A stretch of 64,000 bases of DNA from UBA4459 sp963776205 (GCA_963776205.1 CAVZLR010000001.1:620001-684000), one strand, 5' to 3'; shown: positions 27,714-36,857, counted from the stretch's first letter. The notes: generated from the sequence alone by a model not told the origin. Numbers and translations are program-made.

Positions 27714-28688
27714 ATGCACACTAAAAAAATATGTTGGATTTGTTTAAGCTTTTTATTGTTTGTGTTTTCTTACAGCTGTAAACACCAACCGGAAGATATG
27801 ATAACACCGTTTCCTGAAGATTGTGACCTTACAGGTGTTACCTATCAGGGCACTGTTATCCCTATTCTGGAAAGTAATTGTATAGGCTGCCACAATAACC
27901 AGATAAACAATGGAGGCATCAATCTTACTGACTATAATACAGTATCTAACCTGGCCAGCAGCGGAAAATTAACCGGAGTTATTAATCAGGCTCAAGGTTA
28001 CACTGCCATGCCACCCAATTCTAAGCTAGATAGTTGCGACATTTTAAAAATTGAAAAGTGGATCAGCGATACAACTTTTACTGATCCTGGTGGTAATGAT
28101 CATCCCTGTGATCCAGACACCATTTATTTTCAAAATACGATTCTACCATTGATTCTGTCAAGTTGTGCAACAACCAATTGTCACGATAAATTAACCGACG
28201 AACAAGATATCCTGTTAGTTGATTATGCCTCCATTATTGAATATGGAGAAATTACACCCGGTGATCCGAATGATAGTAAATTGTACGAGAAAATTATTGA
28301 CACGGATCCTGATGACAGGATGCCCCCACCTCCAATCAGCCCATTGACAAATGAGCAAAAAAATTATATTAAAAAGTGGATTGAGCAAGGCGCTTTGAAT
28401 AACAGTTGTGATGAGGATTGCGACACCACCAATGTAAGCTATTCAAATCATATCCGGCCATTGGTTGATAACAATTGCCTTGGTTGTCATTCAGGAGGTA
28501 CACCTGGAGGTGGCATTTATCTGACCGATTATACCAATATTGTTGCCGTAGCAGAAAGTGGTCAGCTTTTTGGGGCTGTTAATCATGAACCGGGGTATTC
28601 ACCAATGCCTAAAAATGCCAGCAAATTATTAGATTGTAAAATAAGTCAAATACGAATTTGGATTGAAGATGGAACACCTGACAACTAA
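27714..28688 (+). CDS. lipoprotein with three c-type cytochrome-like domains
   Basis: Start ATG at 27714 gives 324 residues with a lipoprotein signal ending FSYSC (Cys22). Three tandem domains each resemble small Planctomycete-type cytochrome c modules: SNCIGCHNN (Cys56, Cys59, His60), SSCATTNCHD (Cys151, Cys156, His157; a CX4CH spacing) and NNCLGCHSG (Cys255, Cys258, His259). Each ends with a Met-Pro segment (YTAMPP, DRMPPPP, YSPMPK) suited as axial ligand, then an Ile/Lys-rich helix ending KWI or IWI. A multi-haem electron carrier anchored in the periplasm or on the outer membrane is likely. It is followed by a paralogous single-domain lipoprotein overlapping by 20 bp and a barrel. Confidence 0.82.
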   Translation: MHTKKICWICLSFLLFVFSYSCKHQPEDMITPFPEDCDLTGVTYQGTVIPILESNCIGCHNNQINNGGINLTDYNTVSNLASSGKLTGVINQAQGYTAMPPNSKLDSCDILKIEKWISDTTFTDPGGNDHPCDPDTIYFQNTILPLILSSCATTNCHDKLTDEQDILLVDYASIIEYGEITPGDPNDSKLYEKIIDTDPDDRMPPPPISPLTNEQKNYIKKWIEQGALNNSCDEDCDTTNVSYSNHIRPLVDNNCLGCHSGGTPGGGIYLTDYTNIVAVAESGQLFGAVNHEPGYSPMPKNASKLLDCKISQIRIWIEDGTPDN

Positions 28689-29052
28689 ACTTCTTAAAAC
28701 CTGCATCGCGATCGGGGTGATTGTTCTTATGCAATCATGCTATTATGATGTAGAGGATGAATTGTATCCACAGGCTGCCCCGTGCGACACAAACAGCATT
28801 ACTTTTTCCAACGCGGTTTGGCCAATAATTAACTCAAATTGTACTTCTTGTCATAGCGGCGCAGCTCCTTCAGGTAATATAAGGCTTGAAAATTACGATG
28901 ATATTTCTGCAGCAGCCAATAACGGAAGTTTATTAGGTGTGATCCGCCATGAACCGGGGTGGTCACCCATGCCCAAGGGAGGAGGTAAGCTCAATGATTG
29001 CGAAATTTCTCAAATTGAAACCTGGGTAAATCAGGGGACCCCTAATAACTAG
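28669..29052 (+). CDS. lipoprotein with one c-type cytochrome-like domain
   Basis: ATG at 28669 gives 127 residues with a lipobox MQSC (Cys24) and one haem motif CTSCH (Cys58, Cys61, His62). The domain is very close to the third domain of the preceding protein (both have HSG..P.G.I.L.., VxxHEPGxSPMPK, KLxDCxISQIxxWxxxGTPxN), so it appears to be a recent domain duplication. The start overlaps the end of the preceding gene by 20 bp, suggesting translational coupling. A TTG six bases earlier is possible, but the ATG is preferred. Confidence 0.82.
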   Translation: MEHLTTKLLKTCIAIGVIVLMQSCYYDVEDELYPQAAPCDTNSITFSNAVWPIINSNCTSCHSGAAPSGNIRLENYDDISAAANNGSLLGVIRHEPGWSPMPKGGGKLNDCEISQIETWVNQGTPNN

Positions 29053-29079
29053 TAAATATTGATAATAGAAAAGTATATT

Positions 29080-29961
29080 ATGAATTCCATATTCCGAACA
29101 ATTCTTATTCTTTCTGTTTTTTCATTCATTTCCTCAATTCAGGCACAGGAAAAACCTGAAGAAGATAACGCAACAGCTTTTACCGAACCAACATTCAGCA
29201 CAACAATTCTCACGATTGGTCAATCCACAGAAACAGCTGCAAATGGTGACCTGGTGTTTAATGTACAACATCGGTTTGGTGCTGTCAATAGTGGCTGGTA
29301 TGATTTTTTTGGGCTCGACCAGGCAACAACCCGCCTGGGGTTTCAATATGGTATTACTGATTGGTTATCAATAGGTATAGGGCGAACAACACTTGAAAAA
29401 ACCTATGATGGATCCGTTAAAGTCAAGATACTGCGCCAAAGTACCGGGAAAAGCAACATGCCATTGTCAATCAGTTATTTCGGGAATATGGGGATCAATT
29501 CTTTAGAATGGTCTGAACCCGACAGGACTAATTATTTTACTTCACGAATGTCATTTGTTAACCAATTGCTAATAGGTCATAAATTTAAGAAAATAGTCTC
29601 ATTACAGCTCATGCCCACATTTATTCATTACAATCTGGTTGAAACTGCGGAAGACGACAATGATGTTTGGTCTGTTGGTGCCGGTGGTGAATTTAAGGTA
29701 AGCGAAAAGATCAGTATCAGTGCTGAATATTATTATGTAATTTCAAAACAAACTGCCGAAACATATGTGAATCCTTTCTCACTGGGGGTCAATATAAACA
29801 CGGGCGGGCATGTTTTTCAACTTTACGCCACCAATGCTGAGGGTATTATCGAACAGCATTTTATTGGTAGAACAACTGGGAAATGGCTGAATGGGGATAT
29901 CCATATCGGGTTTAATATCAGTCGTTCATTTACATTAAAAAAGAAGGATTATTTCGATTAG
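29080..29961 (+). CDS. DUF5777-like outer membrane beta-barrel protein
   Basis: ATG at 29080 gives 293 residues with a signal peptide (to SIQAQE). The sequence TTILTIGQSTETAANGDLVF, NVQHRFGAVNSGWYDFFGLD and FQYGITDWLSIGIGR matches my memory of DUF5777 barrel proteins, which occur next to YceI- and cytochrome-type genes in Bacteroidota. The C-terminus (FNISRSFTLKK) has barrel-strand character. It follows the two cytochrome lipoproteins by 27 bp and probably forms one operon with them, suggesting a surface electron or small-molecule system. Function unknown. Confidence 0.75.
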   Translation: MNSIFRTILILSVFSFISSIQAQEKPEEDNATAFTEPTFSTTILTIGQSTETAANGDLVFNVQHRFGAVNSGWYDFFGLDQATTRLGFQYGITDWLSIGIGRTTLEKTYDGSVKVKILRQSTGKSNMPLSISYFGNMGINSLEWSEPDRTNYFTSRMSFVNQLLIGHKFKKIVSLQLMPTFIHYNLVETAEDDNDVWSVGAGGEFKVSEKISISAEYYYVISKQTAETYVNPFSLGVNINTGGHVFQLYATNAEGIIEQHFIGRTTGKWLNGDIHIGFNISRSFTLKKKDYFD

Positions 29962-29967
29962 TAAAAT

Positions 29968-29999
29968 AAAAAACCCGGTCAGATAAAATATTGACCGGG
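29968..29999 (-). terminator. intrinsic terminator for the convergent minus-strand gene
   Basis: Stem CCCGGTCA (29974-29981) / TGACCGGG (29992-29999), 10-nt loop. On the minus strand it is followed by TTTTTT, so it serves the gene at 30055-30405. The plus side lacks a T run directly after the stem. Confidence 0.75.
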
Positions 30000-30054
30000 C
30001 ACCAAAAAACAACAGGCCTAAGCCCTGGGAATATATGAAGCGATTCTTTTAAGC

Positions 30055-30405
30055 TTATCTCAAATTAAAATTGATTTTAATACCCACTTCCTGACCGGCA
30101 TATTTGTCCAGATCTTCAGGTTCCATGTTTTCGATAGTTTTAATAACATGTTTGATCATGTCTTTTGATACACTATTGGCTTCAGTTACATCGAATGTAC
30201 CATCATCCTGGATCAATACTTTAACGGCTACACAGCATTCAAATCTATCTACTATGGCGAATTCAGGGTAATCAAGTTCTTCTTCAATAAGATTAGCTAC
30301 TTTTTTAGACACGGCTTTTGAAGCCGGAACAGGTTCCATTGCAAAGGCTGAACTAACAATGAACAGGCCAAATACAAATAGTAAGGTTGCGATTCTTGTT
30401 TTCAT
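30055..30405 (-). CDS. small secreted protein of unknown function
   Basis: A 116-residue protein with a clean signal peptide (MKTRIATLLFVFGLFIVSSA FA-M, cut near residue 22, shown in two parts). The mature part is acidic, has a CC pair (FECCVAV) and a segment VKVLIQDDGTFDVTEANS followed by a helix, reminiscent of small TonB-C-like or stress-induced secreted proteins of Bacteroidota, but I cannot assign a family. It stands alone with its own terminator. A real gene is likely from the signal peptide and terminator. Confidence 0.65.
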   Translation of the reverse strand: MKTRIATLLFVFGLFIVSSAFAMEPVPASKAVSKKVANLIEEELDYPEFAIVDRFECCVAVKVLIQDDGTFDVTEANSVSKDMIKHVIKTIENMEPEDLDKYAGQEVGIKINFNLR

Positions 30406-30715
30406 CTTTTTAAGATTTTAGTTTAAATTAAATGGTTGCGTTATTGAAAATGCGAAACATGTGCCAAACTCTGTAGAAGCCTGTTTTACTTTTATTTACA
30501 TGAATATTTAACGTTCTGGATTTTTTAAGAATGTTCATCTGCAAACACCATGTGTACATGTGCGAACACTTTGTATAATTTTGATAATTAGAATGTTAAA
30601 TAATTTTTAACATATTACATGTATAAATGAATAAGCTGTGCAGGTAATGCATTTTTGAACCTAAACCTATTACATTTCTAACTAATTTTGTGGCTTATTA
30701 AAAAACTGAGCCAGT
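30406..30715 (+). other. divergent intergenic region with repeated ACATGTGC boxes
   Basis: No gene is visible. ACATGTGC occurs at 30457-30464 and 30556-30563. The second copy sits in an imperfect palindrome from TGTTC (30532-30536) to GAACA (30564-30568). Putative -7 elements TAATTTTG for the plus strand are at 30576-30583 and 30683-30690; the latter is 26 bp upstream of the glnS ATG. Neither has a good TTG at -33. Confidence 0.35.
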
Positions 30716-32404
30716 ATGAATTTTTCAGAGAATGAAAAACGATCATTGAATTTTATAGAATCGATTATCGAAGAAGATTTAAAAAACAATAAGAATGAGA
30801 GCAGGGTACATACACGTTTTCCTCCTGAACCAAATGGCTATTTGCATATTGGTCATGCCAAATCAATTTGTTTGAATTTCGGACTTGCTGATAGCTATAA
30901 TGGTTTATGCAATCTTCGTTTTGACGATACAAATCCCGAAAAAGAAGATGTTGAATATGTAGATTCTATCATGGAAGATATCAAGTGGCTTGGTTTTGAA
31001 TGGAACGATGCGCCTTATTATGCATCTGATTATTTCGACCAGCTGTATAAATGGTCGGTTCAATTAATAAAAGAGGAAAAGGCCTATGTTGATGATCAGC
31101 CGCAGGAATTGATCAGCCGCCAGCGAGGCGTACCAACCCGCCCGGGTGAAGAAAGCCCATACCGAACCAGAAGCGTTGAAGAAAACCTGGACCTGTTTGA
31201 GCGCATGAAAAACGGGGAATTCCCTAATGGTGCCCGGGTACTTCGTTCAAAAGTAGACATGGAGTCGCCGAATATGCATATGCGCGATCCGGTGATGTAT
31301 AGAATACTTCACCAGGAACATCACCGAACCGGTAACAAATGGTGCATTTATCCGATGTACGACTGGGCACACGGACAGTCAGATTACCTGGAAGGTATCA
31401 CCCACTCTATCTGTACGCTTGAATTTGAAATCCACAGACCGCTGTATGATTGGTTCCTTGATCAGCTGGTAGAAGAAGGTGCTTACAGACCTAGACAAAT
31501 TGAGTTTGCCCGCCTCAACCTGAGTTATACAGTGATGAGTAAAAGAAAATTACTGGAACTGGTAAAGGATAAACATGTTAAAGGCTGGAACGACCCCCGT
31601 ATGCCCACTATATCAGGGTATCGAAGAAGGGGATACACACCCGAGTCGATAAGAAATTTTGCTGACCGAATTGGGGTTGCTAAAAGAGACAATGTAATTG
31701 ATGTGGGCTTGCTGGAATTCAGTGTTCGTGAACATTTAAACCAGATCGCGCCACGTGTTTTCGCTGTACTCGATCCGGTAAAAGTGGTAATCACGAACTA
31801 CCCTGAAGGTAAAGTTGAAAATATGATTCTTGAAAATAATCCGGAAGACACTGAAGGAGGTGCGCGGGAAGTACCATTTTCAAGAGAAGTATATATTGAG
31901 CGTGATGATTTTATGGAAGACCCTCCGAAGAAATTCTTCAGAATGGGGCCCGGAAGCGAAGTTCGCTTGAAAGGAGCATATATTGTAAAGTGTGAAGATT
32001 ATTTCAAAGATGAAAAGGGCAACATCACCGAAATTCATTGTACTTACGACCCTGAATCGAAAAGTGGCGGCAGCGGTGCCAGCCGGAAAGTAAAAGGCAC
32101 CTTGCATTGGGTTTCTACAACACACGCTATCGATGCTGAAATAAGGCTTTACGACCGCTTGTTTATGGATGAAGATCCGGCAGGACATAAAGACAAAGAT
32201 TTTAAAGAGTTTTTAAACCCCGACTCTTTGAAAGTGCTCAGTCATGGCAAACTGGAACCTTCTTTAAAAACTGCCAAACCTGGCGACAAATTCCAGTTTC
32301 AGCGCCTCGGTTATTTCTGTGTTGACCCTGACAGTACTGATAATAACCTGGTATTCAACAGGACCGTTCCTTTGCGTGATTCGTGGACTAAAAAGAACAA
32401 ATAG
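30716..32404 (+). CDS. glnS: glutaminyl-tRNA synthetase
   Basis: A 562-residue class I synthetase, the usual length of bacterial GlnRS (about 550-570). It charges tRNA-Gln directly with glutamine. The HIGH motif is at 44-47 within PPEPNGYLHIGHAKS; the KMSKS-equivalent is VMSKRKL near residue 270, as in E. coli. DPVMYRI and HRTGNKWCIYPMYDWAHG are GlnRS-specific active site segments; the C-terminal two beta-barrels that read the anticodon are complete. A tRNA-Gln gene follows 48 bp downstream. No C-terminal Yqey domain is present. Confidence 0.97.
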   Translation: MNFSENEKRSLNFIESIIEEDLKNNKNESRVHTRFPPEPNGYLHIGHAKSICLNFGLADSYNGLCNLRFDDTNPEKEDVEYVDSIMEDIKWLGFEWNDAPYYASDYFDQLYKWSVQLIKEEKAYVDDQPQELISRQRGVPTRPGEESPYRTRSVEENLDLFERMKNGEFPNGARVLRSKVDMESPNMHMRDPVMYRILHQEHHRTGNKWCIYPMYDWAHGQSDYLEGITHSICTLEFEIHRPLYDWFLDQLVEEGAYRPRQIEFARLNLSYTVMSKRKLLELVKDKHVKGWNDPRMPTISGYRRRGYTPESIRNFADRIGVAKRDNVIDVGLLEFSVREHLNQIAPRVFAVLDPVKVVITNYPEGKVENMILENNPEDTEGGAREVPFSREVYIERDDFMEDPPKKFFRMGPGSEVRLKGAYIVKCEDYFKDEKGNITEIHCTYDPESKSGGSGASRKVKGTLHWVSTTHAIDAEIRLYDRLFMDEDPAGHKDKDFKEFLNPDSLKVLSHGKLEPSLKTAKPGDKFQFQRLGYFCVDPDSTDNNLVFNRTVPLRDSWTKKNK

Positions 32405-32407
32405 TGC

Positions 32408-32440
32408 TTGACAATTAAGCACATTTAGTTTTTAAATTTG
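32408..32440 (+). promoter_or_regulatory. putative promoter of tRNA-Gln
   Basis: TTGACA at 32408-32413 and TAAATTTG at 32433-32440. The spacer from the TTG is 22 bp, slightly long. The -7 box ends 12 bp before the mature tRNA, the right distance for a tRNA promoter. Confidence 0.45.
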
Positions 32441-32452
32441 CGCTACATTCAT

Positions 32453-32525
32453 TGCCCGATGGTGGAATTGGCAACACACCTGACTCTGAATCAGAAGATT
32501 CCAGGTTCGACCCCTGGTCGGGCAA
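32453..32525 (+). tRNA. tRNA-Gln (anticodon CUG)
   Basis: Acceptor stem TGCCCGA (32453-32459) pairs with TCGGGCA (32518-32524), discriminator A. D arm GTG/CAC, anticodon loop CTCTGAA giving anticodon CTG (decodes CAG), T arm CCAGG-TTCGACC-CCTGG. One C-A mismatch lies at the outer pair of the anticodon stem. CCA is not encoded. Confidence 0.93.
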
Positions 32526-32535
32526 CTTAATTACC

Positions 32536-32572
32536 AGCCACTTCCAGTATTTTATCTGTAAGTGGCTTTTTT
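32536..32572 (+). terminator. intrinsic terminator after tRNA-Gln
   Basis: Stem AGCCACTT (32536-32543) / AAGTGGCT (32560-32567), 16-nt loop, followed by a T run to 32572. Confidence 0.85.
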
Positions 32573-32906
32573 CATGTACAAGCATTTGTACAAATAAACT
32601 GAGAATTTCTAAATAATAATAGCTAATCCAGCTCCTTTATAATCATATTATTTATCATTTAATTTGATAGGCGGATAATTGATGCTTCGAAAATTGGGTT
32701 CCCTTTTAAAAATATAGCCAGATTTCTTCATTATTTTTAAGATGAAGAATCCAGGGATGTAAATTATATGAACAGTTGGTGTAAAATATCTTTACAATTA
32801 CTAGCACCATTTAATTAGACGGGAGTCTGTAAGTAGCAGATAGTAAGCTGTGTAGGATGTGCGGCATAGCAATTGAAATAGAAATCTATTGTCTAAAATT
32901 AATTAC
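32573..32906 (+). other. gene-free spacer
   Basis: AT-rich sequence of about 330 bp. I see no reading frame, repeat or convincing promoter in it apart from scattered TA-rich stretches. Confidence 0.5.
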
Positions 32907-33728
32907 ATGATAAGAAAAGCAATAATAATAATTCTAATACTGATCTACATTGCAGCTTCATCTTATGCTCAACATTCAAAAGTAGATGTCACCTATATTG
33001 GAAATGCAGGTTTCCTGATAAACATCGGTGATAATAAAATTCTTATAGACGCCTTGTTCAAGGGTTTTGAAGGAAACTACATATTGCCTCTGGATATCCA
33101 GGATAAGCTAACAAGCGCTCAGGCACCCTTCGATGATGTGGATTTAGTATTAGTAACCCATGCTCATGGTGATCATATTGATCTTTCGATGCTAGCTGAA
33201 CACATGAAAAACAATCCAAAAGCTAAGTTTGCTTCAACAAAACAACTAGTTGATGCGCTTAATGCTCGTGATACAATTGATCATTTTCATGAGCGAAGAA
33301 TCGGCTTTAATCCTTCAAAAGATGAATCTGATAAGAATGAAATTCAGGGAATCACCATTGAAACTTTTTTCCTTCCTCACGGACCGGATGCGAGAATTAT
33401 AAATATTGGTTTTCTTATTTCGGTAAATGGAATTACCCTTTTCCAAGCTGGAGATGCTGATTTTGAGCAATTTACCTTTGAAGAATTTCAATCTTTAGGT
33501 TTATCAGATCGAAACATCGACTTATCCTTTATTCAGCACTATTATATGAGAGGAGATTCTTTAAATGACAAATTCATCAATGAAGCCATGGGAGGAAAAT
33601 ACATATTTCCCATTCACTATCAATATACAACTCCGGCTTTTGATGCTTCTGTTGTTAAATCAAATTTCCCTGAAGCAATCATTTTTGAAGAAGAGTTGGA
33701 TACATGGAAGATGCCAGATCAAAAATAG
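32907..33728 (+). CDS. secreted MBL-fold metallo-hydrolase
   Basis: ATG at 32907 gives 273 residues with a signal peptide (to SSYAQ, about 22). The metallo-beta-lactamase motif THAHGDHID lies at 84-92 (His85, His87, Asp89, His90), followed by FFLPHGPDA and FQAGDADFEQ with further ligands, and a late IFPIHYQY. The layout is close to the UlaG/YtnP-like L-ascorbate-6-P lactonase branch (LVLVTHAHGDHID; DFEQF), but exported. Substrate unknown. It is followed 61 bp later by another exported hydrolase. Confidence 0.88.
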   Translation: MIRKAIIIILILIYIAASSYAQHSKVDVTYIGNAGFLINIGDNKILIDALFKGFEGNYILPLDIQDKLTSAQAPFDDVDLVLVTHAHGDHIDLSMLAEHMKNNPKAKFASTKQLVDALNARDTIDHFHERRIGFNPSKDESDKNEIQGITIETFFLPHGPDARIINIGFLISVNGITLFQAGDADFEQFTFEEFQSLGLSDRNIDLSFIQHYYMRGDSLNDKFINEAMGGKYIFPIHYQYTTPAFDASVVKSNFPEAIIFEEELDTWKMPDQK

Positions 33729-33789
33729 AATTCGTAAGTATTACAATTATAAAAGAAAAGCACTGAAATTTTTAACGAAAATAAATCCC

Positions 33790-34842
33790 ATGAAAAAATT
33801 AAAAACAATTTTATTTCTTGCCATTATCGCTTTAAATGCACTGGTCATCTATGGGCAGGAAATTATTGAATTAGACTATAAAGCCTTAGATCCTGAGTTT
33901 ATTGAACTCAAAAAAACGCTTAAAGAAATCAATTTGACTGATGATCAAAAATCCATTGAATTAAGTCTGGAAGCGCTTGATGAGTTTACGGATATAAACA
34001 TCCGGTTTGATTTAATGGTTTGGGAATTATCCGTTCATTATGCAAACCTAAAACAATACAACCAGTGTTTCGAAATCCTTAAAAAGGGTCAACAAGAGGG
34101 TATGTTTTATTATATAAGAAGCGGCGATCGGCCATTCCCGGCATATACCCCAGAATTGGAACAACTGGATGGATATGAGGCCTTTCTGGAAAAGAACCAG
34201 GAATTATTAGATGAAGCAAGTAAAACTTCAAAAACTGAGTTTATGGTTCAGCTGCCCGACAATTATCTCGAAACAAACCAGTATCCGCTTATGCTGATCA
34301 TGCATGGCGGATGGGGAAGTATTCCTGATATTCAATACAACTACATTTCAGAAAAACTTAAAAGCGAATTTATTGTAGCCTATTTCCAGGGAAGCATTGT
34401 CAGGGCTAGTGGATTAAGAAGTTTTGAAATGGAAGAATGGCAACCAAAAATCAAACAAAGCTTTGAAAAAATCATTTCAAAATATTCGGTGGATACCACC
34501 CGGATTATACTTGGAGGTCCTTCAGCGGGAGGGTATCGTTCGTTGGTTCTTGGGCTTAATCATACAATTCCGGCCTCCGGCTTACTTCTTTCATTTCCGG
34601 TTTACCCAATTGAAACCGATAGCACCTTCTACATTAGCTCTGCCGAAAGAGGCTTAAAGGTTGCTTTACTCTGTGGTGAGAATGATTGGGCCATCCAACA
34701 ACAAAAGAAACTTGGGTATTTGTTGGATATATATGGAATACAGAATCGCTTTGTTGTATTCCCTGAGGAAGGACACGGATTTCCTGAGAACTGGCCCTAT
34801 TACCTCGATACTTCAATAGAGTATCTGCTGGAAAACAGATGA
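33790..34842 (+). CDS. secreted alpha/beta hydrolase (prolyl-oligopeptidase/dienelactone-like)
   Basis: ATG at 33790 gives 350 residues with a signal peptide (MKKLKTILFLAII...YGQ). An N-terminal helical region (about 25-140, TPR-like) precedes an alpha/beta hydrolase domain: LMLIMHGGWGS (oxyanion strand), GGPSAGGY with nucleophile Ser245 in GPSAG, CGENDWAI with the acid, and EEGHGFPENW with the catalytic His. The substrate is unknown; peptidase-S9- or esterase-type activity is possible. A longer frame upstream overlaps the MBL gene and lacks a signal, so it was not used. Confidence 0.85.
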   Translation: MKKLKTILFLAIIALNALVIYGQEIIELDYKALDPEFIELKKTLKEINLTDDQKSIELSLEALDEFTDINIRFDLMVWELSVHYANLKQYNQCFEILKKGQQEGMFYYIRSGDRPFPAYTPELEQLDGYEAFLEKNQELLDEASKTSKTEFMVQLPDNYLETNQYPLMLIMHGGWGSIPDIQYNYISEKLKSEFIVAYFQGSIVRASGLRSFEMEEWQPKIKQSFEKIISKYSVDTTRIILGGPSAGGYRSLVLGLNHTIPASGLLLSFPVYPIETDSTFYISSAERGLKVALLCGENDWAIQQQKKLGYLLDIYGIQNRFVVFPEEGHGFPENWPYYLDTSIEYLLENR

Positions 34843-34866
34843 ATAAATAATTAAATTAATATCCCC

Positions 34867-36801
34867 ATGAAAGCTTTATGCCTCCAATTTTTCCTCATCA
34901 CATTCATGTTTTTAGTATTTTCAACTATTTCTTTTGCAGATTCTGGAGGCCCCTTAAAACCAGAACAAGCAGCCTACGATGTGACCTACTATTATTTAGA
35001 CTTGAGTATTGATCCGGAAACTAAGACCATAGATGGTTCCTTATTGTGCCAAGTGACCATCATCAATGCCATCGATATTTTTTTATTAGACCTTGATGAT
35101 GTTTTTTTGGTATCCAATGTTGAAATAAGTATTAATAATTCAGATTTTCAGCAGACCACTTATAATCTTCAAAACGATCTCCTGGAAATAGACATTCCTG
35201 AAGATGTTAATACTGATGATATCGTGAGCTGTAAAATATACTATAATGGTGTACCTGGAATATCACAAGGCCCTCCCTGGGATGCAGGTTTTGTTTGGGA
35301 AACCACATCAGATGATCAACATTGGTTAGGTGTGGCTTGTCAGTTTGAGGGAGGAGATATTTGGTGGCCTTGTAAAGACCATCCTTCGGATGAACCAGAT
35401 TCTATGAATATAAGTTTTACAGTACCTAATCCTTTGGTATGTGTATCCAATGGCCAGTACTTAGGATTTGAGAATAATGGCAACAATACATCAACCTACA
35501 ATTGGTTTGTATCTGTTCCTATTAATAATTATAATGTGACTTTTTATGCAGCAGATTTTTTATTGATTGAGGATGATTATGAAAGTATAATTGGTAACGA
35601 TATTCCTTTTAGGTTTTGGGTTTTACCCGAAGATTATGAAACTGCGGTAAATCACATGGATGTCTTCCAACAAGAATTTGATTTTCTGGAAGAAATTTGT
35701 GGTCCTTTTCCATTCGGAACAGATAAACATGGCTGGGCACATGCTCCTTATTTGGGGATGGAACACCAATCAATCATTGCATATGGCCATGATTTTACAA
35801 CCAATGAATGGGGTTACGACTATATTCATTTGCATGAATTAGCCCATGAATGGTGGGGCAATTTATTGAGTGCAAAAAACTGGGCTGATGTTTGGATACA
35901 CGAAGGAATTGCAACGTACACAGAGGCATTATATGTGGAGCATTTATCCGGAATGGAATCCTATTTCGATTTTATGAGCGATCTTCAACCTTTTCCTGGT
36001 CCCTCTCCATTGGCTCCTTATGAAGATATGACTGCTTCAGATGCATTTAGTTTCCTTGATCCTTATGCCAGAGGAGCCAGTGTGATGCACACTTTAAGAT
36101 ATCATTTAGGCGATGATGCATTCTTCGAATTATTAAAAAGATGGGCATATCCTGATCCTTATGATTTAGGTAACGAAGATGGAAGACAGTGCCGGTTGGT
36201 CGATACAGAAGATTTAAAAATCCAGGCAGAGGAGGTTACGGGTGTTGCGTTAGACCCATTCTGGACTGTCTTTTTTCGGGAAGCCAGTTTCCCGCAACTG
36301 AAAGTAAACAGACAAGCTGATATAGCAAGTTTTGAATGGTTAACTGAGCAGAATGTTCCATTAGATCTTAATGTTCCAATTACAATTAATGGTGAAGAGC
36401 ATACAGTAGAAATGGAAAATGGAAATGGAAATATTTCTATGAGCTTTGAAGATGAGCTTGAGATAGACCCCAACGATTGGATATTAATGCAAGACCCGGA
36501 AATTATTGTTGGATTAGATGATTTGAGTATTAGCGAAAGTGAGAATCAATTGATGCAGAATTATCCTAATCCATTCTCAGAAAATACAGTTATTGAATTT
36601 TATTTAAAAAAATCCCAACATGCCAAGGTTTGTATTTATGATCAGTTGGGAAATAGACTTTTTACAATAACTAATAAATCTCATTCAAAGGGTAAGCATA
36701 AAATTAGTTTTAATAAAGGTAAATTGTCTGATGGAGTATATTATTATCGATTGATATCTGGTCAAGGAATAATTAGTAAAAAGTTGCAAATTATAGAATA
36801 A
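34867..36801 (+). CDS. M1 family zinc aminopeptidase with T9SS type A sorting domain
   Basis: A 644-residue exported M1 metallopeptidase: signal peptide to SFADS (about 25), the leukotriene-A4-hydrolase-like beta domain, GMEHQS near 297-302 (substrate amine recognition, replacing the usual GAMEN), and HELAHEWWGN with His323, Glu324, His327, and Glu346 completing the zinc site. From about residue 565 a Por secretion system C-terminal domain follows (QNYPNPFSENTVIEF; VCIYDQLGNRLF; LSDGVYYYRL), so it is exported by T9SS and cut or anchored at the surface. It is preceded by two exported hydrolases, together a secreted degradation group. Confidence 0.93.
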   Translation: MKALCLQFFLITFMFLVFSTISFADSGGPLKPEQAAYDVTYYYLDLSIDPETKTIDGSLLCQVTIINAIDIFLLDLDDVFLVSNVEISINNSDFQQTTYNLQNDLLEIDIPEDVNTDDIVSCKIYYNGVPGISQGPPWDAGFVWETTSDDQHWLGVACQFEGGDIWWPCKDHPSDEPDSMNISFTVPNPLVCVSNGQYLGFENNGNNTSTYNWFVSVPINNYNVTFYAADFLLIEDDYESIIGNDIPFRFWVLPEDYETAVNHMDVFQQEFDFLEEICGPFPFGTDKHGWAHAPYLGMEHQSIIAYGHDFTTNEWGYDYIHLHELAHEWWGNLLSAKNWADVWIHEGIATYTEALYVEHLSGMESYFDFMSDLQPFPGPSPLAPYEDMTASDAFSFLDPYARGASVMHTLRYHLGDDAFFELLKRWAYPDPYDLGNEDGRQCRLVDTEDLKIQAEEVTGVALDPFWTVFFREASFPQLKVNRQADIASFEWLTEQNVPLDLNVPITINGEEHTVEMENGNGNISMSFEDELEIDPNDWILMQDPEIIVGLDDLSISESENQLMQNYPNPFSENTVIEFYLKKSQHAKVCIYDQLGNRLFTITNKSHSKGKHKISFNKGKLSDGVYYYRLISGQGIISKKLQIIE

Positions 36802-36857
36802 TGGATTTACCATTGCAGTTGTGGGATGGTAGCGACAATTAAAAAAAATGGATAAAC

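Noticed and set aside
29962..30000. Terminator of the plus-strand barrel gene
   Set aside because: The hairpin lacks a T run on the plus strand; it suits the minus-strand gene, though weak bidirectional action is possible.
33565..33789. N-terminal extension of the alpha/beta hydrolase
   Set aside because: It overlaps the MBL gene in another frame and would bury the signal peptide.
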